DNA of 64,000 nt from Pantoea endophytica (lineage in GTDB: Bacteria; Pseudomonadota; Gammaproteobacteria; Enterobacterales; Enterobacteriaceae), in the NCBI RefSeq assembly GCF_002858935.1, contig NZ_PJRT01000018.1, forward strand, positions 124,001 through 188,000. Reading direction: 5' to 3'. The notes below the pieces were generated by a model. It was not told the origin of the DNA, did no database searches, and saw only the letters and a program-made list of their open reading frames with translations. Positions 1 to 7,666 of the stretch are shown piece by piece (position 1 is the first letter of the stretch; every line of letters starts with the position of its first letter). The translations under genes were made by a program, and so were the position numbers.

Positions 1-356
1 ATCTGGATTACAGCAACGTGCCGACCGTGGTGTTCAGCCATCCGCCGATTGGCACCGTGGGCCTGACCGAACCGCAGGCGCGCGAACAGTACGGCGACGA
101 TCAGGTGAAAGTGTATAAATCTTCTTTCACCGCGATGTATACCGCCGTTACCCAGCATCGCCAGCCGTGCCGTATGAAGCTGGTGTGCGTTGGCCCGGAA
201 GAGAAGATTGTCGGCATTCACGGTATCGGCAACGGTATGGATGAGATGCTGCAAGGCTTCGCGGTGGCGCTGAAAATGGGCGCAACCAAGCAAGACTTCG
301 ATAACACCGTAGCGATTCACCCAACGGCGGCGGAAGAGTTTGTGACGATGCGTTAA
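1..356 (+). CDS. gor: Glutathione reductase, C-terminal part (cut by window start)
   Basis: This is the 3' end of a flavoprotein disulfide reductase. The frame is open from base 3, so the GTG at 18 is an internal codon and not a start. About 117 residues of the C-terminal dimerisation domain are visible. The HPTAAEE motif near the end carries the His-Glu pair that acts as the acid/base at the partner subunit's active site in glutathione reductases. Gor keeps cytosolic glutathione reduced using NADPH. The segment [14 protein letters not shown] is typical of Gor rather than of lipoamide dehydrogenase. The redox CxxxxC site and the FAD domain lie outside the window. A good terminator follows, so the gene ends its own transcription unit. 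Confidence 0.93.
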   Translation, partial: LDYSNVPTVVFSHPPIGTVGLTEPQAREQYGDDQVKVYKSSFTAMYTAVTQHRQPCRMKLVCVGPEEKIVGIHGIGNGMDEMLQGFAVALKMGATKQDFDNTVAIHPTAAEEFVTMR

Positions 357-374
357 TATTTCCCGCCGGAATTG

Positions 375-408
375 AAAAAACCAGCCGTTTAATATGGCTG
401 GTTTTTTT
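375..408 (+). terminator. Rho-independent terminator after gor
   Basis: The stem CCAGCC (381-386) pairs with GGCTGG (396-401) around a 9-nt loop. It is flanked by an A-run before and seven T after, so the stem can extend by A-T pairs. It lies 20 bp after the gor stop. Confidence 0.9.
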
Positions 409-577
409 ATGGCTGCAATTTATATACCTTTTTCTTCACTACTCAATAATCCACGCACAGGATAAGATTTATTTCTTTGCTGCAGGGTGAGCATTAATGC
501 GCACCGCAAACTTCATGGCATTGCCAGCTTATTTATTTTTACGGGGAGAACGGTGTGAGAAAAGGTCGGAATCGGGC

Positions 578-1510
578 ATGAATATTATTGATATCATTAT
601 GTCCGCAGGCAAAGCCTCGGTAGACGTGGCGCTCTACACATTGATTCCGATTATGGTGGTGATGTTATTCATCATGAAATATCTGGAGGTCAAAGGCGTA
701 CTGGATTTTGTTGTACGTCATGCCACACCGTTATTAAAACCCTTCGGTATTACCGGGCTGGCATTTTTTGCCATGATTCAACTTAATTTCGTCAGCTTCG
801 CGGCCCCGCTGGCGGCGCTGGCCATCATGGAAAAGCGCGGTACGTCCGATCGTCATATGGCGGCCACGCTGGCGATGCTGTTTGCGATGGGCCAGGCCAG
901 CACCTTTTATCCCCTGATTCCGGCGGGATTACACTGGAGCACAGCGCTAATTATTTCGATCTGCGGCGGTGTATTAGCGGCGGCGGCAACCTATCACCTG
1001 TTTGGCCGCAAACTTTCCGATGCGGCGCTATTAAATGAAGATGAGGCCGTTACCAATAGCGAAAATAAAATGGGGCTGATTGGCATCATTAATAGCGCCG
1101 GATCCGATGCGATTCGTCTGGCGCTGGGTTCGCTGCCGATGCTGATTATTTCATTATCGGTGGTTGGCATGTTGAAAGAAGCGGGCGGGATTGAAATGCT
1201 GACGCGTCTGGTGTCGCCACTGCTGGATAAGCTGAATATTTCCGAAGTCTATATTCTTCCGGCGCTGACCAAATGTCTGGCGGGCGGCACAGCCTATTAC
1301 GGCGTGGTGGCGGGATTGGTGGAGAAAGGATTATACAGTGCGCACAACATCAACGCCTCGGCAGGATTACTGATTCAGACCTTTGACCTGCCCGGCATCG
1401 GGATTTACCTTGGCCTGTCGAGCCGATTCCCGCGCCTGTTCCGCTTTGCCGTGCCTGGCATTCTGCTCGGTATTGCGCTGCGTGCGACGGTGCACGCCAT
1501 TCTATTCTGA
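578..1510 (+). CDS. Nucleoside-recognition (Gate) domain inner membrane protein
   Basis: A 310-residue, very hydrophobic protein with about eight membrane segments. The organisation (an N-terminal membrane half, a short polar linker around residues 155-170, then a second membrane half with a conserved GTAYYGVV-type stretch) fits the nucleoside recognition/Gate family (PF07670) seen in YjiH-type and spore-maturation-type proteins. Members are thought to be transporters or gates, and the substrate is unknown. I chose ATG 578 because an upstream frame extension from 497 encodes a non-membrane leader unlike the family, while MNIIDIIMSAG gives a natural start. It is alone between the gor terminator and the toxin-antitoxin module. 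Confidence 0.75.
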   Translation: MNIIDIIMSAGKASVDVALYTLIPIMVVMLFIMKYLEVKGVLDFVVRHATPLLKPFGITGLAFFAMIQLNFVSFAAPLAALAIMEKRGTSDRHMAATLAMLFAMGQASTFYPLIPAGLHWSTALIISICGGVLAAAATYHLFGRKLSDAALLNEDEAVTNSENKMGLIGIINSAGSDAIRLALGSLPMLIISLSVVGMLKEAGGIEMLTRLVSPLLDKLNISEVYILPALTKCLAGGTAYYGVVAGLVEKGLYSAHNINASAGLLIQTFDLPGIGIYLGLSSRFPRLFRFAVPGILLGIALRATVHAILF

Positions 1511-1562
1511 AGATGGCTCAAAAGCGTTGATGATGGATAGCCGCCAAACCCTCTGCTTTGTG

Positions 1563-1637
1563 ATTATATAGAACTAAAACACAGCAAAAATCTATATACA
1601 TTGCAGATATAGAAAAGAATATCTATAATATCTAAAT
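1563..1637 (+). promoter_or_regulatory. AT-rich promoter/operator of the toxin-antitoxin module
   Basis: This stretch is much richer in A+T than its surroundings and repeats the hexamer TATAGA/TCTATA four times (around 1565, 1591, 1608 and 1621). AGATAT at 1605-1610 and ATATCT at 1619-1624 form an inverted repeat. Type II modules are usually repressed by the antitoxin binding such palindromes over the promoter, so this is a likely autoregulatory operator (inference). Confidence 0.55.
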
Positions 1638-1673
1638 CCAGTGAGGAGTGTTTGTAACAAGTGAGGTAAGGGA

Positions 1674-1949
1674 ATGCCAGAGCTACATTGGCGCAAAGCT
1701 GCTCTGAAGCAGATGCGAGCCATTGCAGACGCTAACGAAAGGAAGAAGCTGAATGAGCAAGTGAATGAGTTAAAAAAGTTTCCGCTTGTTCCGCCCAATC
1801 TGGATGTTAAGTCTTTGAAAAATGGTCAGGCTGACTATCGGCTTAGATGGGGAAATTATCGTGTTTTGTTCGACTACAACAAAGGCGAGGAACCGAAAAT
1901 CATCGCTATTCAGCAGGTAATGAGACGTACCAGCGGAACATATAAATAA
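1674..1949 (+). CDS. RelE/ParE-superfamily toxin (type II TA)
   Basis: A 91-residue basic protein with the RelE/ParE fold signature: an N-terminal helical hairpin rich in Lys and Arg (residues 8-36), then beta strands around YRLRWGNYRVLFDY (about 55-68) and a C-terminal strand ending in IIAIQQVMRR. Family members are either mRNA endonucleases acting at the ribosome (RelE, HigB) or gyrase poisons (ParE); sequence alone does not decide which. The toxin gene comes first and the antitoxin 87 bp downstream, the order seen in higBA-like modules. Base composition upstream is unlike the neighbours, consistent with horizontal arrival. Start ATG 1674 is preceded by a GAGGTAAGGGA ribosome site. Confidence 0.8.
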   Translation: MPELHWRKAALKQMRAIADANERKKLNEQVNELKKFPLVPPNLDVKSLKNGQADYRLRWGNYRVLFDYNKGEEPKIIAIQQVMRRTSGTYK

Positions 1950-2036
1950 TCAAGGTAGAGATTTGCTGCCTTAATTCACAGATTCTCAACTCGTTTTCAA
2001 AAAACTGATAACGCTGAATACTGGAACATACATCCT

Positions 2037-2405
2037 ATGATCGAATTCATCACTGACAGTGCTGGCAACCGCAAAGCGGCAATTGTTCCCATCGAGCTGT
2101 TCGAAAAAATGACTCAACATGCTGATTTCACTGAACTATGTGAATCAATCCCTTACGAATCCGGTATTAATGATGACGCCTTGATTCCAGGTGACGTCGT
2201 AGACATCGCCATTAATAAGGGTGTCACTCTTCACGCCGCTTGGCGCATCTATCGTAAACTGACCCAAAAGCAGGTTGCTGAAGCGCTTGGCATCACGCAA
2301 GCGTCTGTCTCTGCGATGGAAAAAAGCGAAAAACCGCGTGATTTTAATCTCGCCAAGCTCGCTGAGCTTTACGAGTGCATGCCAGAACAACTTACCGATG
2401 ATTAA
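2037..2405 (+). CDS. XRE-family antitoxin with N-terminal extension
   Basis: A 122-residue protein with a C-terminal helix-turn-helix of the Cro/XRE type: KLTQKQVAEALGITQASVSAM (about residues 73-94) is the two-helix DNA-reading unit. The first 60 residues are acidic and probably contact the toxin encoded just upstream. The gene shares direction with the toxin, and a terminator follows immediately, so the pair forms a self-contained two-gene unit. By analogy it neutralises the toxin and represses the AT-rich promoter at about 1563-1637. The 87-bp gap between the two genes is longer than in most TA operons and could hold an internal antitoxin promoter. Confidence 0.8.
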   Translation: MIEFITDSAGNRKAAIVPIELFEKMTQHADFTELCESIPYESGINDDALIPGDVVDIAINKGVTLHAAWRIYRKLTQKQVAEALGITQASVSAMEKSEKPRDFNLAKLAELYECMPEQLTDD

Positions 2406-2407
2406 AC

Positions 2408-2433
2408 AAAAAGCCGGTCTTCCCGGCTTTTTT
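2408..2433 (+). terminator. Rho-independent terminator of the TA module
   Basis: AGCCGG (2412-2417) pairs with CCGGCT (2423-2428) around a TCTTC loop, with A-run before and six T after. It begins directly after the antitoxin stop. Confidence 0.9.
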
Positions 2434-2481
2434 GTGCCACGCGTTCTGCATGGCACTCGCGTGATTTTTAAAATTATACGA

Positions 2482-3303
2482 TTACACATCCGCGCCGAAT
2501 GCCACATCGCGTTGCCCGCGCAGCTCCGCCAACCGACTTTCCAGCGCCGCTTCGATGTTCTGATACGCCGTACTGCCAAGCGCTAAACGCAGCGGCATGC
2601 TGGCCTGATCCAGCGTGGCGATCATCGCCGTAACGCATTTCCCGGCATCGCCAGCAATGGTGAAATCGCCTGAAAGAATTGCCTGGCGAAGCTGGCCTGC
2701 GGCGTTTTCACGATAAACTTCTAGCGCATCTGCCACGTCCAGCCCCGCACCAAAATGGGTTGCGGTGGGGCCCGGTTCCACCAGCAGGAAATCGATACCG
2801 AAACTGGCGACTTCCTGGCGCACCGCCTCGACAAATCCCTCAATCCCCCATTTCGTGGCGTGATACAGGCTGAAATTGGGATAAGCGACCTGGCCGCCTT
2901 CCGAGGAAACCTGTGCGATGCGCCCGCCGCCTTGCTGGCGCAGAAACGGGATCACCGCGCGAATCAGCTGGATTGAGCCGGTAAGATTGGTGGCGATCTG
3001 CCGATCAATCTGCGCATCGCTCAACTCTTCAGCTGCGCCGAACAGGCCGTAAGCGGCATTGCTCACCACCACATCAATGCGATCGATGGCGGCAAAGGCG
3101 CGTTTAATGGTGGGCGCGATGCTGGCGGTGTGCGCCAGATCGAGCGTAATAACCTGCAGCCGTTCGCCATAGGTTTGCTGCAGATCGGCCATCACCTGTT
3201 CACGCCGCACCGTCGCTACTACGCGATCGCCACGCGCCAGTAAACGTTCACTCATCAATCGGCCCAGCCCGCTGCTGGCGCCGGTGATCAACCAGGTTTT
3301 CAT
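2482..3303 (-). CDS. Classical short-chain dehydrogenase/reductase
   Basis: A 273-residue cytosolic oxidoreductase with a Rossmann fold. The cofactor motif TGASSGLG is at residues 7-14, the NAA(Y) motif near 82-85, a catalytic Ser at 133/134 and the YxxxK pair at Tyr147 and Lys151. Arg34/Arg35 after the second strand suggest NADP(H) preference. The substrate cannot be told from sequence. The gene is divergent from a LysR regulator with 95 bp between the starts, the classical layout in which the regulator controls the enzyme in response to its substrate. Confidence 0.85.
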   Translation of the reverse strand: MKTWLITGASSGLGRLMSERLLARGDRVVATVRREQVMADLQQTYGERLQVITLDLAHTASIAPTIKRAFAAIDRIDVVVSNAAYGLFGAAEELSDAQIDRQIATNLTGSIQLIRAVIPFLRQQGGGRIAQVSSEGGQVAYPNFSLYHATKWGIEGFVEAVRQEVASFGIDFLLVEPGPTATHFGAGLDVADALEVYRENAAGQLRQAILSGDFTIAGDAGKCVTAMIATLDQASMPLRLALGSTAYQNIEAALESRLAELRGQRDVAFGADV

Positions 3304-3398
3304 CTTGTGCTCCTCATATTGAAAACCTGATGGTAGATCGCTTTACTGGTGGAGATAATCCACCTAATCGCGCATGACCCGGTGAGGAAAAACCACCA

Positions 3399-4301
3399 AT
3401 GAGACGTCCTTCCTGGCACGAACTGCAGGCCATTAAAACGCTGGGCGAGCAGCGCAGCTTTCGCCGTGCCGCTGAAATGCTCGGCCTCAAGCGCTCGTCA
3501 CTCAGCCATCTGGTGAAAACGCTGGAGCACAATCTGGGCGTACAGCTGTTTCAACGCACCACACGTAGCGTGTCGCTCACCGATGCCGGGCAGCAACTGC
3601 TGGATCGACTCTCGCCGCTGCTGAACCAGATGGATGATGTGCTGCACGACATCTCCGCCAGCCGCCATCAGCATTACGGCACGCTGCGCATCAGCGCCAG
3701 CGATGCCGCGATCGCTTTGCTGCTGGAGCACGTGGTGGCGGACTTTAGCGCGCGCTATCCCGATATCCAGCTCGATTTTGCCGCGCAAGGTGCGTTGGTG
3801 GATATCACCGCCGCCGGTTTTGATGCCGGCATTCGGCTGATTGAGGATGTGCCGCAGGATATGGTGGCCGTTCCGCTTGGCGGCCCGCTGACGTTTGTCA
3901 CCGTCGCCGCGCCCGCTTATCTGGCGAGAAACGCGGCGGTTAATCATCCGCGCGATCTGCTACAGCAACAGTGCATTCGCCAGCGCTTACCGAGCGGAAA
4001 ACGTTATCAGTGGGAATATGCGCAGGCGGAAGAAAAGCAGGAGATTGACGTGCCAGGCACGCTGACTTTGGACAGCAACGCGCTGATGGCGCAGGCCGCT
4101 CTCGCCGGTTTAGGCATTGCTTATGTGCCGTCGCTGTATGTCGAGAAGGAGATGCGCAGCGGCCAGTTGGTGGAGCTGCTGGCCGATTGGCGGGTGCAAT
4201 CGGCGGGGATTGCGCTGTGGTTCCCACCCAACCGGCATCAATCCATGGCGCTACGGCTGTTTATCGATGCGCTGAAAGTCGGCCTGCCACGTCATGCGTG
4301 A
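3399..4301 (+). CDS. LysR-family transcriptional regulator
   Basis: A 300-residue LTTR. The N-terminal winged helix-turn-helix covers residues 1-65 (RSFRRAAEMLGLKRSSLSHLVKTLE is the reading unit), followed by a periplasmic-binding-protein-like effector domain from about 90 to 295 with the GLGIAYVPSLYVEKEM stretch typical of the family. It most resembles the broad group of LTTRs that control neighbouring oxidoreductases. It is divergent from the SDR at 2482-3303 and probably regulates it from the 95-bp shared region. Confidence 0.85.
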   Translation: MRRPSWHELQAIKTLGEQRSFRRAAEMLGLKRSSLSHLVKTLEHNLGVQLFQRTTRSVSLTDAGQQLLDRLSPLLNQMDDVLHDISASRHQHYGTLRISASDAAIALLLEHVVADFSARYPDIQLDFAAQGALVDITAAGFDAGIRLIEDVPQDMVAVPLGGPLTFVTVAAPAYLARNAAVNHPRDLLQQQCIRQRLPSGKRYQWEYAQAEEKQEIDVPGTLTLDSNALMAQAALAGLGIAYVPSLYVEKEMRSGQLVELLADWRVQSAGIALWFPPNRHQSMALRLFIDALKVGLPRHA

Positions 4302-4409
4302 GGCGAGCAGCACGGCTTTTGTCTCAAAACCTGTAGCAATGGCGTTGATCACCTCATGCCTGGCGGCGTAACCTGTCGCCACAAAACCTAAAAAATACAC
4401 CATCGCAAA

Positions 4410-4718
4410 ATGATCGTACGTCCTCACCAACACTGGTTTCTCCGGCTGTTTGACTGGCATGGATCGGTGCTCAGCAACATCGTGTTCCGCCTGTCACTTA
4501 ACCTGCTGATGACGCCGCTGGTGTCGATGTTTATCTCCTACACCTTTTTATCGCTGGAAGCGCTGGCGGAGGAGCTGGAACATCCGTTTGGCACCGCACC
4601 GAATCATCTGCCGCTCGATGCGCTGTGCGTCACTATCGAACGCAATTTGAAAGCGATGAATGGCGATATGCCGCTACCGGAACCACTGCAGCCGGATGCG
4701 CATTTCAATTTGACGTAA
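4410..4718 (+). pseudogene. Bestrophin-family (YneE-type) membrane protein, internally deleted
   Basis: The frame reads 102 residues, but only the two ends of a bestrophin-like protein are present. Residues 1-33 (MIVRPHQHW...LNLL) match the conserved N-terminus of the enterobacterial YneE type. From residue 34 (MTPLVSMFISYTF...) the sequence matches the C-terminus, including ALAEELEHPFGT and the final HFNLT. Family members are about 300 residues, so roughly 200 central residues with most channel helices are missing. The join near base 4509 keeps the frame and creates no stop. The remnant cannot form the pentameric ion channel, so I call it a pseudogene, although a short product could still be made. 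Confidence 0.82.
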
Positions 4719-5615
4719 TCAGCTCTGATTATCCAACCAACGCACATACGCCTGATCCCACAATGCGGCAGGCGTGCCCGCTTTGCCGAGACCAAAACCG
4801 TGACCGCCGCTGCTGAGCTCAATCAGCTCAACCGGCACGCGCATGCGGCGGCAGGTATCGCGCATCAGTTCAGTATTATGAGGATTGGAGGTGCGATCGT
4901 CCTCGGCCTGCGCGAGGAACGTCGGGGGATAGTGACGTGTGACGTAATTTTGCACTGACCAGTTGGCTTCCTGGCTTGGCGTGGCGTTTTTCCCCACCAT
5001 CATCAGATGCGTGTTGGTGTGCTGATATGGCGCTTCAAGGGTGATCACCGGATAAATCAGGCCAACGCTATCCACCTTCGGCCTGATCTGGTCAAGCGGA
5101 TCCTGCGCCGGATAGGATTCGAAATCCGGACGCGCCGCCGCCATGCCAAGTAGATGGCCACCGGCAGAAAAGCCCAGCACATGCACTTTGCGCTCCATCG
5201 AACGCACCAGACGAATGGCGCGCTGCGCGTCCTGCAGCGGTGCCAGATTGCCCGCCTGCCACTTCTCACCCGGCAAACGGTAGCTGAGCACATACACGGT
5301 ATAACCGTTGGCATTAAGCCAGCGCGCTACCGGCCAGGCTTCGCGGCCCATGCCGATAAAACGATAGCCGCCGCCCGCGGCCACAATCACCGCTTCGCCG
5401 TTGGGATTTTCCGGGCGGAAACGCTGAATCGCGGGTGAAACGATATTGGTCCAGGAGCCGTGCGAATTCACTTTAAGCAAGCCGGAAGGACCGCCGCCGC
5501 CCGGCGGATCGTCGGGCCACAACGGAATGACGTCATCGCGGGCAAACAGCTTGCCCGTGGTCATCGAGAGAACGGTTGCTCCAGTAGCCAACAAAAAGTG
5601 ACGACGTGTAATCAT
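4719..5615 (-). CDS. Tat-exported alpha/beta hydrolase, acetyl-esterase type
   Basis: A 298-residue hydrolase of the BD-FAE/acetyl-xylan-esterase-like group. The N-terminus TRRHFLL followed by a hydrophobic stretch and GKLFA is a twin-arginine signal, so the enzyme folds in the cytosol and acts in the periplasm or outside. The nucleophile elbow GFSAGG places Ser150, with Asp239 or Asp240 (AEDDRTSNP) and His272 (GGHGFG) completing the triad. The segment AAGGGY (79-84) forms the oxyanion hole. A likely role is removing acetyl groups from plant or bacterial polysaccharide. It is convergent with the bestrophin remnant; its stop lies directly next to that gene's stop. Confidence 0.78.
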   Translation of the reverse strand: MITRRHFLLATGATVLSMTTGKLFARDDVIPLWPDDPPGGGGPSGLLKVNSHGSWTNIVSPAIQRFRPENPNGEAVIVAAGGGYRFIGMGREAWPVARWLNANGYTVYVLSYRLPGEKWQAGNLAPLQDAQRAIRLVRSMERKVHVLGFSAGGHLLGMAAARPDFESYPAQDPLDQIRPKVDSVGLIYPVITLEAPYQHTNTHLMMVGKNATPSQEANWSVQNYVTRHYPPTFLAQAEDDRTSNPHNTELMRDTCRRMRVPVELIELSSGGHGFGLGKAGTPAALWDQAYVRWLDNQS

Positions 5616-5703
5616 CTTGCCCAGTGCCAGTATGCAAAAAATGCCAGCTTCAACAGCTGAATCTCATTATGTGACGCGTGTCTGATTTCGACGTTGGCGA
5701 TTA

Positions 5704-5720
5704 TGTACGTAAATCGTACA
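5704..5720. promoter_or_regulatory. Perfect palindrome upstream of the esterase
   Basis: TGTACG (5704-5709) and CGTACA (5715-5720) flank TAAAT. The palindrome lies about 90 bp before the esterase start, where an operator would be expected. No regulator is assigned. Confidence 0.4.
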
Positions 5721-5729
5721 AAAAAGCCA

Positions 5730-5763
5730 TAAAAAACGCGCCTAAAAAGGCGCGAGCTTTTTC
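5730..5763 (-). terminator. Bidirectional terminator-like hairpin
   Basis: CGCGCC (5737-5742) pairs with GGCGCG (5749-5754), with A/T runs on both sides. Reading leftwards it would end transcription of the antiporter and small secreted protein operon before the esterase promoter. Confidence 0.65.
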
Positions 5764-5764
5764 G

Positions 5765-5891
5765 AATACCCTAAATAATTCGAGCTGCAGGAAGGCGGCA
5801 AGGGTGTGAATCCCCAGGAGCTTACAAAAGTAAGTGACTGGGGTGAACACACGCAGCCAACGCACCTGCAGCTTGAAGTATGACGGGTATT
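5765..5891. repeat. 125-bp dispersed element, copy 1
   Basis: It begins AATACCCTAAATAATTCGAG and ends GAAGTATGACGGGTATT. The ends are inverted repeats (AATACCC/GGGTATT and TTCGAGCTGCAG/CTGCAGCTTGAA), and internally CCCCAG (5812-5817) pairs with CTGGGG (5838-5843). A second copy in the same orientation lies at 43323-43449. The right end overlaps the stop codon of the gene at 5890. Similar elements are common in Pectobacterium, Serratia and Yersinia (from memory). Confidence 0.85.
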
Positions 5892-6237
5892 AGTCCTGTT
5901 GCTGGAACTGGGTCATTACCGTTTGTTCGCACTGCTGCTGATCTTTACGCAGTTTGCCGCGCTCATCCTCGCCCAACTCCAGCCACGCGCTAATCACTTC
6001 CTGGGCGATTTCTTCATTGAATTCAGGCTGCTGCATGGCCGAAGAAGACTGGCTGGCCGCGAGTTGCGACTTCAGCTTCTCGGTGTAGCCATCTAAATCG
6101 CTGGTCTTCTTTTCACTGCTCACCAGATGACACAGCTGGCTGGCATAAACATTCTCTTCCTGATTATTGTCGCCGTCGGCAGCCAACGCACCGGCCGACA
6201 GCGACAGCCCAACGAGGGCGAGTAATAACGCTTTCAT
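5890..6237 (-). CDS. Small secreted protein of unknown function
   Basis: A 115-residue protein with a clear Sec signal peptide (MKALLLALVGLSLSAGALAA, likely cut after Ala-Leu-Ala). The mature part is polar, rich in Gln and Glu, predicted helical, with two cysteines (in SQLCHLV and QQQCEQT) that could form a disulfide in the periplasm. I do not recognise a family. ATG 6237 was chosen over an in-frame start 30 bp upstream because GGAGCC precedes it and the signal peptide starts there. It follows the antiporter gene by 26 bp on the same strand and is probably cotranscribed, but nothing shows a functional link. Confidence 0.7.
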   Translation of the reverse strand: MKALLLALVGLSLSAGALAADGDNNQEENVYASQLCHLVSSEKKTSDLDGYTEKLKSQLAASQSSSAMQQPEFNEEIAQEVISAWLELGEDERGKLRKDQQQCEQTVMTQFQQQD

Positions 6238-6263
6238 AATAGGCTCCAATAATTTCCAATAAA

Positions 6264-7613
6264 TCATTTTTCATTCTGTTCGGCGCGGGCGGCCTGACGT
6301 GCGGCACGCCAGTTTAACAATGGCGTGACCGTGATGCCGTGCAACACAATGCTGCACACCACTAACGTCAGCGCCATATCCACCATCTGCTCCGCCTGCG
6401 GTCCACGCATGCCGTGCACCCATGCATAGGCAATATAATTGATACTGCCGATGCCGCGAATACCCAACCAGCCAATTAGCAAGCGTCGCATCAACGGAAT
6501 ATCGCAGCGCCATGTGGTGATCCACACCGCCAGCGGGCGCACCACCACAAACAGCAGTAGCGCCAGGCCAATGCCGGTGAGATTCCAGTGCTGCGCCAGC
6601 GTAATACCGAGCACCACCATCATGCCCGCCGCCAGCAAACGCTCGATAGTATCACCAAAGGAGAGCGCATCGCCGATCACCAAACCCACCGATTTCACCA
6701 TGCCGCTGCTGCCCTGCGCCATCCGCTGACCGGTATTCACGCGCGCTTCTGCCGGTAAGAAACGCTCCTCTTCAGACATCTCATCTTGCGGATAGTGCTT
6801 CACCACGCGCAATTCCGCACGACGTAAACCGACGCCGGCCGCAAAGGTGGCGAGGAAGCCCGACGCATCCACCGACTGCGCGGCGGCATAGCTGAGCGCA
6901 ATCAGCGCCAGTGCGAACAGATCGTTGGGTGCCAGATCCTGATTGGCGGTACGTAAATGCGTCGCCAGCTGGCCGATCAACCAGCCCAGCGCAAAGCCGA
7001 TTCCCAGCCCGCCACCAATCGCCCACAGCGCATCTTTGGCGAACCATTCACCGAGCGCAGCGGTGCTGAGTTCGCCCGGCTGCAACAGCAAAATCGCCAG
7101 CATCAGCAGCGGCAGCGCCGAGCCGTCGTTCATGCCCGCTTCGCTGGAGAGCGCTACGCGCAGGGCATCGTCATCACGCGCATCGTTCACTGAAATCAGG
7201 CTGGCGAGCACCGGATCGGTCGGCGCGACAATGGCACCAAACGCCAGCGACATCGCCCAGTCAAAGCCGGTGATCCAGTGCACCAGCACCGTCATGCTGC
7301 CGACGGTGAGCAGCATCGCGGGAAACGCCAGCCTGACGCCAAGCCGCCACGCATGCGCGTTGAGCGGCAAGCGCAGTTTCAGCCCGGTGATAAACAGCGA
7401 GGCTGCCATCGCGATTTCGGTGAGATGTGCGGCGAGGTTGGCGTGACCGATGATGTCGACTTGCAGCAGATTGAGCATCCACGGGCCACACAGAATGCCC
7501 GCGAACAGGTAGAGACCAAATGAGGTCACTGGCCCGCGGTGTATCCAACCGGAAGCCAGTGACATAAGAAGTAAAAGACCGCCGGTGGCGGCGGTCCAGG
7601 CCAGGAAATTCAT
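6264..7613 (-). CDS. CPA1-type sodium/proton antiporter
   Basis: A 449-residue inner membrane protein with about 12 helices. The central region contains IVAPTDPVLASLISVND and SEAGMNDGSALP; the Asp residues in TDP and in the AGMNDG stretch are the conserved ion-binding positions of the cation/proton antiporter 1 (NhaP-like) family. A hydrophilic loop around residues 275-300 and a basic C-terminus complete the protein. It would exchange Na+ or K+ for H+ and support pH and salt tolerance. The small secreted protein gene follows 26 bp downstream. Start ATG 7613 gives the usual first helix. Confidence 0.85.
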   Translation of the reverse strand: MNFLAWTAATGGLLLLMSLASGWIHRGPVTSFGLYLFAGILCGPWMLNLLQVDIIGHANLAAHLTEIAMAASLFITGLKLRLPLNAHAWRLGVRLAFPAMLLTVGSMTVLVHWITGFDWAMSLAFGAIVAPTDPVLASLISVNDARDDDALRVALSSEAGMNDGSALPLLMLAILLLQPGELSTAALGEWFAKDALWAIGGGLGIGFALGWLIGQLATHLRTANQDLAPNDLFALALIALSYAAAQSVDASGFLATFAAGVGLRRAELRVVKHYPQDEMSEEERFLPAEARVNTGQRMAQGSSGMVKSVGLVIGDALSFGDTIERLLAAGMMVVLGITLAQHWNLTGIGLALLLFVVVRPLAVWITTWRCDIPLMRRLLIGWLGIRGIGSINYIAYAWVHGMRGPQAEQMVDMALTLVVCSIVLHGITVTPLLNWRAARQAARAEQNEK

Positions 7614-7666
7614 AACGCTCCGTTTTTAAATAACATTCTCCTTTAAGCCTGGCACATGTTAGGCGA

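Noticed and set aside
1383..1571. 62-codon frame at the end of the nucleoside-recognition gene
   Set aside because: It is a shifted frame within the real gene with no ribosome site.
2145..2586. Frames overlapping the antitoxin and its terminator on both strands
   Set aside because: They cross a strong terminator and coding regions of the antitoxin and SDR.
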